DNA of 37,164 nt from Lentisphaerae bacterium GWF2_50_93 (GTDB lineage Bacteria > Verrucomicrobiota > Lentisphaeria > Victivallales > GWF2-50-93). The notes below the pieces were generated by a model that did not search any database, was not told the origin of the DNA, and saw only the letters and a program-made list of their open reading frames with translations. The stretch covers positions 1 through 37,164 of the forward strand of contig MHBI01000026.1 of NCBI GenBank assembly GCA_001804815.1, written 5' to 3'. Shown in pieces: positions 16,128-23,004 of the stretch. The translations under genes were made by a program, and so were the position numbers. Position 1 is the stretch's first letter; each line of letters begins with the position of its first letter.

Positions 16128-16368
16128 TAATGAACATCGAACTTCAAATTTCAAAACCTCGGACGCGGCAAGAGCGTCCCTCCATTCTTATCCCGAGGCG
16201 CTTCGCGCTCGGGATGGAGGGTCATACTTGCCATGACCATTTCTTGAGCTTTAAAACTGGCTACAAAATAAATTAACAGTCTTTCTTAAAGGTCGTATTT
16301 ATTTTTCTGTTGATTCATTGATTTCATTCGATGTTGGACGTTCGATGTTCAATGTTCGACGTTCAATT
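16128..16368. repeat. Composite repeat block (family D arms around a GGACGC hairpin)
   Basis: Family D words lie at the left (16131-16157) and right (16333-16368, identical over 36 bases to 13732-13767). Between them 16161-16221 has GGACGC-GGCAAGA-GCGTCC and a long imperfect hairpin around CCCGAGGCGCTTCGCGCTCG flanked by CCCTCCAT/ATGGAGGG. No coding signal is seen in this 270-base gap. Confidence 0.7.
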
Positions 16369-16375
16369 ATTACTT

Positions 16376-17233
16376 TCAGACTCCTGAGTAGGCGGAAAAC
16401 GCTCCATCCACCGGTACTACTACTCCGTTGACGAATCCTGCTCCTTTGTCGTCGGAGAGCCAGAGCAGGGCGCCTATGAGTTCCTCAGGTTTACCGAAAC
16501 GGCCCATCGGGGTCATGCCAAGGATCTTCTCAGCCCTGGGCGTGTATGATCCGTCGGGTTTCGTGAGAAGCGCGCGGTTCTGGTCAGTAAGGAAGAATCC
16601 CGGTGCGATCGCGTTGACCCTGATGTTGAGCTTGGACATGTGGACAGCGAGCCACTGCGTGAAGTTGCTGACGGCCGCCTTCGCTCCGCTGTACGCCGGA
16701 ATCTTGGTGAGCGGACAGAATGCATTCATTGAAGAAACATTTATGATAACGCCGCTGCCTGCTTCCGCCATTTTCCTGGAGAAAACCTGCGTTGGGAGGA
16801 GCGTGCCGATGAAGTTGAGGTTGAACACGAACTTGATGCCTTCCGGATCGAGATCGAAGAAAGATACGAAATCCTTGGTTCCGACCTTTGCAAGATCTTC
16901 CTTCGTGAGGAATTCATTGCTGGTCGTGCCCTTGGGATGGTTTCCGCCGGCGCCGTTGATGAGGATGTTGCAGGGACCGAGCTTTTCGCAGACGATCTTC
17001 TCGGCCTGCTTGAGGCTGTCGAGTTCAAGGACGTTTGCCGCAACGCCGATGGCAACTCCTCCTTTGTCGGTGATCATCTTTGCTACCTTGTCGGCTGCTT
17101 CCTGCCTGAGGTCGAGGATTGCGACTTTCGCACCGCATTCGGCAAGCGCTTCAGCCATTGCACCGCAGAGGATTCCACCGCCGCCAGTCACGACTGCAAC
17201 CTTGTTCTTCAGATCTACTTTGAACGGAACCAT
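16376..17233 (-). CDS. SDR-family oxidoreductase, probable D-mannonate (fructuronate) oxidoreductase
   Basis: A 285-residue short-chain dehydrogenase. TGGGGILCG (16-24) is the cofactor loop, NGAGG (93-97) follows strand 4, and the catalytic residues are S168, Y181 and K185 (AYSGAKAAV). The long insert NHPKGTTSNEF...FFDLDPEGIKFVFNLNF is typical of the SDR D-mannonate oxidoreductases (Bacillus UxuB type) that interconvert fructuronate and mannonate in hexuronate breakdown. That assignment is from memory of the family and not certain, since other sugar-acid SDRs are close. AAGGAG precedes the ATG. It follows the DeoR regulator gene, so it may be that regulator's target. Confidence 0.85.
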   Translation of the reverse strand: MVPFKVDLKNKVAVVTGGGGILCGAMAEALAECGAKVAILDLRQEAADKVAKMITDKGGVAIGVAANVLELDSLKQAEKIVCEKLGPCNILINGAGGNHPKGTTSNEFLTKEDLAKVGTKDFVSFFDLDPEGIKFVFNLNFIGTLLPTQVFSRKMAEAGSGVIINVSSMNAFCPLTKIPAYSGAKAAVSNFTQWLAVHMSKLNIRVNAIAPGFFLTDQNRALLTKPDGSYTPRAEKILGMTPMGRFGKPEELIGALLWLSDDKGAGFVNGVVVPVDGAFSAYSGV

Positions 17234-17258
17234 TTGCCTTCTCCTTAATGTTAAAATA

Positions 17259-17370
17259 AACCACAGAGAGCACAGAGAATTTCTCAGTGTTCTCGAAATA
17301 AGCTCTTATTGGAACGCCAGCACCTTGCTGGCATCTTTTCTAATTGTGCCGGCAAGTTGCCGGCGCTCCA
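17259..17370. repeat. Two repeats: ACCACAGAG type and GGAACGCCAGC type
   Basis: 17259-17295 is an AACCACAGAG...CAGAGAATT...TGTTCTCG element, a kind seen again at 28714-28769 and 29834-29863. 17311-17370 is GGAACGCCAGC...GCTGGC...GCCGGC...GCCGGCGCTCC, two small hairpins inside a larger imperfect inverted repeat. Nothing else is seen between SDR and DeoR genes. Confidence 0.6.
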
Positions 17371-17425
17371 TATGTCGAATTGCATAGAAAAATATTTCAT
17401 TTCGAAAATCCTGTTATCCTGTCTA

Positions 17426-18178
17426 TTATGCTATTATTATTTCTTTCTTCCTCATTCTTATAACCTTTAAAATATTATCGTCCATTTTCCTGTCTGTAAC
17501 TATTTTTGTTATTTCGTCCAGTTTTGCGAAGTTCGCAAAGGCAGGACGCGAGAACTTGGTATGGTCAGCAAGGATGATTATCTCCGAAGCGCAGTTCAGC
17601 ATTTTCTGTTTTGTCTCGGCTTCAACCGCGTTCTCGCTGGAGAATCCGAGCTTGGGATCGAATCCGGAACAGCCGAGGAAGACTTTGTCGACACGTATGT
17701 TTTCAAGGGATCTGCATGCCCACGGTCCGACAAGCGCACCGCTGGCCTTCCTCAGAGTCCCCCCGATCACTTCGACTACGATTTTTTCGTCGGGAATGAG
17801 CTCGTTGGCGACCGCGAGGTTGTTTGTGACGATGCGGAGCTCGCGTCCATGAAGTTCTTTTGCCAGTGCAAGAATTGTTGACCCGGCATCGAGGAGGATG
17901 TTCTCGCCGTCGTTTATCATTGAAGCTGCGAATTTCGCGATCCTGTGCTTCTCGTCCTGCTGCTGGGAAACGCGTTTGAGATGGGAGACGACCTGCTGCG
18001 GGTTTTCCGCGGGAATGGCGCCGCCGTACCTGCGCAGGAGACGACCCTGCTTCTCAAGTTCGGTAAGATCCTTTCGAATCGTAACCTCGCTGACGCCCAG
18101 GCGGCTGCTCAGTTCGCCGACCGAAATCTTCTTTTCCTTGAGAAGTATGTTTATAATAAGCTCAAAACGCTCGTTCAT
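17426..18178 (-). CDS. DeoR-family transcriptional repressor
   Basis: A 250-residue regulator. The N-terminal winged helix-turn-helix reads ISVGELSSRLGVSEVTIRKDL then LEKQGRLLRRYGGAI, the DeoR signature. The C-terminal DeoRC sensor domain has LDAGSTILALAKEL, VTNNLAVANEL and GCSGFDPKLGFSSEN, the ISOCOT-type sugar phosphate pocket. The start at 18178 is chosen because AAGGAGGG lies eight bases upstream. An ATG at 18214 sits inside the palindromic operator. DeoR proteins typically respond to a phosphorylated sugar. This one heads the run of SDR, pfp, HAD, pdxB and gnd on the same strand and probably regulates at least the SDR gene and itself. Confidence 0.9.
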   Translation of the reverse strand: MNERFELIINILLKEKKISVGELSSRLGVSEVTIRKDLTELEKQGRLLRRYGGAIPAENPQQVVSHLKRVSQQQDEKHRIAKFAASMINDGENILLDAGSTILALAKELHGRELRIVTNNLAVANELIPDEKIVVEVIGGTLRKASGALVGPWACRSLENIRVDKVFLGCSGFDPKLGFSSENAVEAETKQKMLNCASEIIILADHTKFSRPAFANFAKLDEITKIVTDRKMDDNILKVIRMRKKEIIIA

Positions 18179-18201
18179 CCAGTTATCCCTCCTTGGCTTA
18201 C

Positions 18202-18228
18202 GAAACGAAACCATAATGCTTTCGTTTC
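18202..18228. promoter_or_regulatory. Palindromic operator upstream of deoR-type gene
   Basis: GAAACGAAA (18202-18210), nine-base spacer, TTTCGTTTC (18220-18228): perfect inverted nine-base arms 24 bases upstream of the chosen start. GAAACGAAA-like words are common DeoR-family operators, so autorepression is likely. I found no second copy in the window. Confidence 0.65.
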
Positions 18229-18315
18229 AAAAGTCAAGAAGTTAAATAAAAATAAATTATGGGAAAAAGAAGGGGGGTATGACTAAGATAATTTATTGAG
18301 TTAGATAATCTTGAA

Positions 18316-18376
18316 TGTAGAGTTCGCTGTCTCAGCGAAAAGTATTAAGAATCTTGCCTGGGACAGGCAACACTAC
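18316..18376. repeat. Dispersed palindromic repeat, family B, copy 1
   Basis: It begins ATGTAGAGTTCGCTG and contains TTCGCTG-TCT-CAGCGAA and TTGCCTG-GGA-CAGGCAA hairpins, ending in CACTAC. Its first 24 bases match 28822-28845 exactly. Confidence 0.7.
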
Positions 18377-18436
18377 ATCGGCTGCTAATTTCCATCCACG
18401 TGAAAAGCATCGGTAAAAGGATATGACATGTAATAA

Positions 18437-18503
18437 GTAGGAGTTCACAACTTCAGTTGTGCGGATTCTAATTCAAGACACATCTAAAGCTGTGAACTCC
18501 TAC
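18437..18503. repeat. Inverted repeat with 13-base arms (GTAGGAGTTCACA)
   Basis: GTAGGAGTTCACA (18437-18449) and TGTGAACTCCTAC (18491-18503) are exact complements. An inner hairpin CACAACT-TC-AGTTGTG overlaps the left arm. Confidence 0.65.
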
Positions 18504-18563
18504 CTGTAATCGTGTTGAGACTGGGATCGATGGTATACTCGTTTATACGATTTCTGGGTTTAA

Positions 18564-18653
18564 CCTCCGCATGAGGCGTTATCTTATAGCCCAAGGCGTC
18601 AGCCCTGGGAAAATGAATAGTAAATAGTCAAAAGCCCCCGCAGGGCGGCGAGA
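18564..18653. repeat. Dispersed palindromic repeat, family C, copy 2
   Basis: It aligns over about 90 bases with 8340-8430, sharing AGCCCAAGGCG, AGCC-TGGGAAAA and AGCCCCCGCAGGG. Confidence 0.7.
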
Positions 18654-18662
18654 TCATTGAAA

Positions 18663-18735
18663 GTAGGTACGTCCTTTAGGATGTACCATTCTTTAGGTTT
18701 TCAAATACATGGGACAAGCTAAAGCATGTCCCTAC
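18663..18735. repeat. Dispersed palindromic repeat, family A, copy 2
   Basis: It has the full GTAGG...CCTAC layout with two inner hairpins. Its last bases supply the TAG stop (18734-18732) of the minus-strand lipoprotein gene. Confidence 0.75.
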
Positions 18736-19217
18736 TTCATTGTTCTTTCACTCGCAATCGGAGGATAGCTTGAAGGCTTAGGCAGTAATGGAGGGTCGAA
18801 TCTTTGAATTGATTCAACATCAAGATAAGTATGGATTGGAGAATTAACTAAATAAGGAATGGCTATTCTTTTTTGAAATACGCCTCGAACCAAGACTTTC
18901 TGTCCATCAAAATTCTTCTTCAAGACTTCGATGCGGTATTTATATCCGTCATAGGGTTGAATTCTTTCGAATAATGGACAAAAAGTCAATTGGAACTTGG
19001 GTTCCTTGAATAATGGCTCTTCTCCTGGTAATAAAGGTTTCTCAAAGAGAACATCCTCCTCGCAGTGATAATAATAGTAGCCGCAAGCAACTATTTTTCC
19101 ATCATATTCTTTTTTGGCAAGGACATTGAGCTGGGAGACTGACAACACCGATCTGGTATCGGAACTTGCACAGCCCAGCAATATTAATGGAATAAGAAAT
19201 AAGAGCAAAATCTTCAA
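18732..19217 (-). CDS. Small putative lipoprotein of unknown function
   Basis: A 161-residue protein with a lipoprotein signal: hydrophobic stretch KILLLFLIPLILLGC with lipobox LLGC (C16), so it should be lipid-anchored after export. The start codon is TTG at 19217, three bases after the TGA stop of the upstream S1C/PDZ gene. GAGG lies seven bases before it, and no in-frame ATG fits the signal peptide, so TTG is the best start. The mature part has three cysteines and no motif I recognise. Some segments (KKEYDGKIVACGYY, FDGQKVLVRGVF) look OB-fold-like, a weak impression. It is the last gene of an operon with two HtrA-like proteins, and its stop codon lies in a family A repeat. Confidence 0.7.
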   Translation of the reverse strand: MKILLLFLIPLILLGCASSDTRSVLSVSQLNVLAKKEYDGKIVACGYYYYHCEEDVLFEKPLLPGEEPLFKEPKFQLTFCPLFERIQPYDGYKYRIEVLKKNFDGQKVLVRGVFQKRIAIPYLVNSPIHTYLDVESIQRFDPPLLPKPSSYPPIASERTMK

Positions 19218-19220
19218 ATA

Positions 19221-21503
19221 TCATTCCTCAGGTGCTGCGACCGGAGCCTTTACCGGACCTAGCTGTTCCGGCTTCGGTTTTCCTTTTTCGCCTTCGGCGG
19301 GCTTGGCGTCCTTGCCGTTGGTCATCTTGATTTTCACGGAGCGGCTGGTGCCCATTCTTGTGACTCCGAAGCTCAGATCGGTCTTATCCTTGATCTGCTC
19401 CTCGAAATCCTTGACGTTGTTGATGGGTTTGCCGTTGACCTGGATGATGATCTCGTATGGTTTGAGTCCGGATACCGAGGCCTTGCTGCCGGGATCGATC
19501 TTGGAGACGATGACACCTGGGTCGTCGGGATTCTTCTGGAAATACCTGCGAACTTCGCAGGTCAGGTTCTTCACGGTGAGGCCGAGGAAATCCGACTTGT
19601 ATTTTTCTGCGGTGTCATAGTAGTCGGGAGCTTTTTCTACGGTGAACTCCCTGGAGATGATTTTTCCGCCGGAACTGTATTCAAGGGTGAACTTCTTGCC
19701 GAAGCCGATATTGGTCAGGAACGAGTTCAGGGCGTTGTCGAGGGTCTGCCACGGGGTCGGTATCCTCTGGAAATACTGATCGGGAATCCGGTCGTATTCC
19801 GCCCAGGGGAAATCGCGCGTGTAACGGTCTTCGGCCCTGATCTCGACAGGCGCCGGGTCATCTTCAAGGTACAGGCAGAGGAGGATGTCGCCTTCCTTGA
19901 TTCCGGCTTTCGCTGCTGGGGAATCCGGGAATATGTAGGAGACTACCGCTCCGTTCTTACCGTTCTTGGTGAGTTCCGAGACCTTGTTCATGCGAGCGAG
20001 GTCGGGAGTGAGCTGCTGGAATTCAATTCCGAGCCAGGCGATGCTGTTCTCATCCTTTTCGTTGAGGGGGACGTTTGCGGGGTTCTTCTGGGAATCAAGG
20101 TTCTTGAGAGCGGCAGACAGGTATGAGACCGGCAGCAGGTTTTTGTCATGGCGGGAATATGAGTTATAGCGTTCCATCGACATCCGTGGCCTGTACGCAA
20201 GAGGAAGCGCTATGAGCCTGCCCTGGAGGTCGAAGAGGAAGAGATAGTCGGAAACACTCGGAAGCTCGGGGAAGCGGTTACCCTTCCAGCCTATGTCGAA
20301 GTCGGTGATCCTGTTGTAGAGATAGTTCATCACAAGGTTGTCGCCGTAGACCTTGACCTGGACTGCCGGCAGCAGCATTGATCGGAGTTTCAGTATGTCC
20401 TCGCTTGAGAATTCAAGGCCCTTGGTCTGCAGGGGCTCCTTGAGTTCTGCGATGATCGCAGCATATTCATTCATGGAGCACACGAAGTCGGCGGGTTTCC
20501 CGCTGGAGGCTCCGTCGGCGAAGACCTTGATGCCTTCAAGCCTGGCTGTCATCTTGGGCTTGATATCGGCGAATACCAGGATCCGCTTGCCATCGATCAT
20601 TATTCCCTTGGTGTTGACTTCGGTATCGAAAGGCTGGGCTTCGTCGTCGTCGTTGGAATACCTCCTGGACATGTCATCCCTCGTATCGTTCCTGATCTGG
20701 GGGCTCCTGAAGGTTATCTGGACCCTGACGATGTTCTTTGATGCCGTCTCCTTTATCTTTGCGAAAACAGCGTCAAGCTGCTCCTGTGACATCTTCTCCA
20801 TCTTTGAAACGGGGGATTTCCATGAGTCGTCGGCGCTTATCTCGGGATTCATCGAAACTCCTGCAATCTCGCCCTTTTCGTTCACGATCAGGGACGATGG
20901 CATGGCCTTTCTTACGGACTCCGAAATTTCAGGATATGAAACAATGTCGTTTCCGAGCCCCCTGACGTTGACCTGCCACATGCCGTTGTCGAGCGAGAAC
21001 CCGACAGTGAAATATGGACCTTTTGCTTCAGGATTGATTTGCGCGGGACTGGAACCTTCGAGCTGTTTCTCGAGTTTCAGGATCACTGCCTGCTGTTTGA
21101 CTCCGTATTCGAATATTTTGGCTATGGAATCAGACTTGCCGTTTGAAACCCTGATCTTGCTTATGAACCTTGGCTGTGTAAGGATGTCCGGGGAGATGAC
21201 CTCGGTATCCGAGATCAGATATCCTGGAATTTCCACGGGCCTGTTCTCCTTCACGTATTCACCGGCGTTCGTGCCATGGAACTTGCTGCAGCTCGAACAC
21301 CTGTATCCGGCAATCACCGGCTCCTCGCCCTTGTCATATTTCAGATAATATTCAACGTGCACGGTCGAAGGCATTACGGCATCTGCGACCGCCTTCAGCG
21401 TTTTAGAATTCTCCTTTTCATCCTGCTCCTTGTTTTCCTGGGATGAGGCGGAAAACGCGGCAAGAAAGGCAAAGGCGAGCAATAAAACCATAGTCTTGTA
21501 CAT
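19221..21503 (-). CDS. Exported S1C-like pseudoprotease with two PDZ domains
   Basis: A 760-residue protein with a signal peptide (MYKTMVLLLAFAFLAAFSA). Residues about 40-240 align by eye with the trypsin fold of the neighbouring HtrA-like protein but lack the triad. The TNWHVV position reads VISPDI, SDLALLKL reads QQAVILKL and GNSGGPL reads MPSSLIV. An insert carries C69-S-S-C72, possibly a metal or disulfide site. A long middle region (250-480) is unassigned. Two PDZ segments follow (about 490-560 with FPDSPAAKAGIKEGDILL, and about 655-735 with DPGSKASVSGLKPYEIIIQVNGKPI). The tail is proline- and lysine-rich. The ATG at 21503 is preferred (GGAGG just upstream). A GTG at 21551 would overlap the previous gene and lack a signal peptide at its start. 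It is probably a regulatory or scaffold partner of the active protease. Confidence 0.82.
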   Translation of the reverse strand: MYKTMVLLLAFAFLAAFSASSQENKEQDEKENSKTLKAVADAVMPSTVHVEYYLKYDKGEEPVIAGYRCSSCSKFHGTNAGEYVKENRPVEIPGYLISDTEVISPDILTQPRFISKIRVSNGKSDSIAKIFEYGVKQQAVILKLEKQLEGSSPAQINPEAKGPYFTVGFSLDNGMWQVNVRGLGNDIVSYPEISESVRKAMPSSLIVNEKGEIAGVSMNPEISADDSWKSPVSKMEKMSQEQLDAVFAKIKETASKNIVRVQITFRSPQIRNDTRDDMSRRYSNDDDEAQPFDTEVNTKGIMIDGKRILVFADIKPKMTARLEGIKVFADGASSGKPADFVCSMNEYAAIIAELKEPLQTKGLEFSSEDILKLRSMLLPAVQVKVYGDNLVMNYLYNRITDFDIGWKGNRFPELPSVSDYLFLFDLQGRLIALPLAYRPRMSMERYNSYSRHDKNLLPVSYLSAALKNLDSQKNPANVPLNEKDENSIAWLGIEFQQLTPDLARMNKVSELTKNGKNGAVVSYIFPDSPAAKAGIKEGDILLCLYLEDDPAPVEIRAEDRYTRDFPWAEYDRIPDQYFQRIPTPWQTLDNALNSFLTNIGFGKKFTLEYSSGGKIISREFTVEKAPDYYDTAEKYKSDFLGLTVKNLTCEVRRYFQKNPDDPGVIVSKIDPGSKASVSGLKPYEIIIQVNGKPINNVKDFEEQIKDKTDLSFGVTRMGTSRSVKIKMTNGKDAKPAEGEKGKPKPEQLGPVKAPVAAPEE

Positions 21504-21534
21504 ATATCCTCCGTTATAATTTTTCAACGAAAAA

Positions 21535-22917
21535 TTATTTTTCGTAATCACGCGAAAATTCGAGCACGACCTGCTTGAGCGAGCCGTTCCTCAGGACATT
21601 GACCAGGATGCGCGGCTTGTCCTTGACATTCTCGATCGCCGCCTTGTGCACCGCCTTGATGTCGTCGAGCGTCTGGATGTCCTTCCCGTCGATGCTGGTC
21701 ACTATGTCGTTGTGTTGCAGGCCGCACATCTGGGCGTTCCCCGGATATTTGACGCCGAATATGAAGACTCCCTTCTTCCTGTAGAAGTAAAGCTGGGGAT
21801 TGTCGAACTGGTTTATTGTCTTGACTGTGAAATCCCAGCGCGGACAGTCTAGTTCCACTCCTTCGACTTCGCCTTTCTCGCGGGGTGTGAACTGCACGCT
21901 GGCCAGTTTGCCATCGCGTTCAAGTTCTACGGTCACAGGTTTTCCTTTTGGAAGAAGCCCGAGCTTTCTTCTTATGTCCGGCAGATCCTCTTCGGTGATG
22001 GCGGTTATTGGTTCACCATTGATCCTGATGATCCTGTCCCTCGACGTTATCCCGGCCTGCCTTGCCGGGCTTTCCTGTTCGGTTCCGGAGACGATGACGC
22101 CTGAAGATGCGTTGAAATATGTGTTGGTCTTGAAGTCCTTCAGGGGCTGGAGGAGGAGGCCGGTCCAGGTCCAGTTGACTTTTCCGTGTTCCCTGAGCTG
22201 CGGGATGATCTGCTGGATTGTTTCAGCAGGAATTGCGAAGCCCATGTCGCCGCCCATCGTCGAACCGAGGGAATTGATGCCGATGATCGTGCCGTCGATG
22301 TTCACGAGCGGACCGCCGGAGTTTCCAGGGCTGATCGATGCATCCGTCTGCAGCCACAGGCTGTACTCGCTCTTCATGGGCAGGAACCTGTTTGTGCACG
22401 AGATTATTCCTACGGATATTGATCTGCTGAGACCCCATGGGGCACCGAGTGCCATGACGAAATCACCTTCCTTGAGTTTTGAAGAGTTGCCTATTGTCGC
22501 GTAGGGAAGGGGTGGATGCTTCTCCGGAAGTTTCAGCTTCAGCAGGGCAAGGTCGGAATCCTTGTCGTCGCCCATCAGTTCAGCCTCGTAGTTGGTGCCG
22601 TCGAACAGCAGGCATCTTATTTCGGTGGCCTTGTTCACCACATGCCAGTTTGTCAGGAACTCTCCTCCAGGGGAGATGATGACTCCGCTTCCGGAGGCTT
22701 CAAGGGTCACCTTCTTCCCCTCCCTGAACTCCTCGCGCAGGGTTATGATGAAGACAAGGGCTGGGAAGACCTTTTCCTTGGCGCACTTGATCGCGGACTG
22801 GAAGTCAGGATTGATGATTTTTCCGCCGGACATTTCCTCCTGGCTGTTGAAAGTGCTGCAGCCGGAGAAAAGGACGAAGATGAAAGCCGTGGCGACAGTG
22901 AGAATTTTATAGCGCAT
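21535..22917 (-). CDS. HtrA/DegP-like serine protease lipoprotein with two PDZ domains
   Basis: A 460-residue S1C protease anchored by lipid: hydrophobic ILTVATAFIFVLFSGC with lipobox FSGC (C20). The catalytic triad is complete: H92 in LTNWHVV, D122 in DSDLALLKL and S200 in SPGNSGGPLV. PDZ1 (about 255-340) includes ESPARQAGITSRDRIIRINGEPI. PDZ2 (about 375-455) includes NAQMCGLQHNDIVTSIDGKDI. HtrA proteins degrade or refold damaged envelope proteins, and lipid anchoring is less common than a soluble or transmembrane form. AAGGA precedes the ATG. The pseudoprotease gene starts 31 bases after its stop and the two are probably co-expressed. Confidence 0.92.
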   Translation of the reverse strand: MRYKILTVATAFIFVLFSGCSTFNSQEEMSGGKIINPDFQSAIKCAKEKVFPALVFIITLREEFREGKKVTLEASGSGVIISPGGEFLTNWHVVNKATEIRCLLFDGTNYEAELMGDDKDSDLALLKLKLPEKHPPLPYATIGNSSKLKEGDFVMALGAPWGLSRSISVGIISCTNRFLPMKSEYSLWLQTDASISPGNSGGPLVNIDGTIIGINSLGSTMGGDMGFAIPAETIQQIIPQLREHGKVNWTWTGLLLQPLKDFKTNTYFNASSGVIVSGTEQESPARQAGITSRDRIIRINGEPITAITEEDLPDIRRKLGLLPKGKPVTVELERDGKLASVQFTPREKGEVEGVELDCPRWDFTVKTINQFDNPQLYFYRKKGVFIFGVKYPGNAQMCGLQHNDIVTSIDGKDIQTLDDIKAVHKAAIENVKDKPRILVNVLRNGSLKQVVLEFSRDYEK

Positions 22918-22948
22918 AGCCGATGTATCCTTCCGTGAACTGGATAAA

Positions 22949-22975
22949 ACAGGTTGATTTTCTAATCTAACCTGT
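22949..22975 (-). terminator. Weak hairpin between beta-mannosidase and HtrA genes
   Basis: ACAGGTT (22949-22955) and AACCTGT (22969-22975) pair, with further GATT/AATC pairing inside. On the minus strand it follows the beta-mannosidase stop and precedes TTTATCC. It could instead be an operator for the HtrA gene. Confidence 0.35.
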
Positions 22976-23004
22976 AAAATACATAATCCAAAGAACAGGA
23001 GACA

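Larger units (their letters stand above)
18229..18731. other. Intergenic repeat cluster without genes
   Basis: This 500-base gap holds four unrelated palindromic repeats in a row: family B (18316-18376), an inverted repeat with 13-base arms (18437-18503), family C (18564-18653) and family A (18663-18735). No coding pattern was seen in any frame. Confidence 0.7.

Noticed and set aside
20353..21348. Long plus-strand frame opposite the pseudoprotease gene
   Set aside because: Serine-rich, motif-free translation typical of antisense reading of a coding gene.
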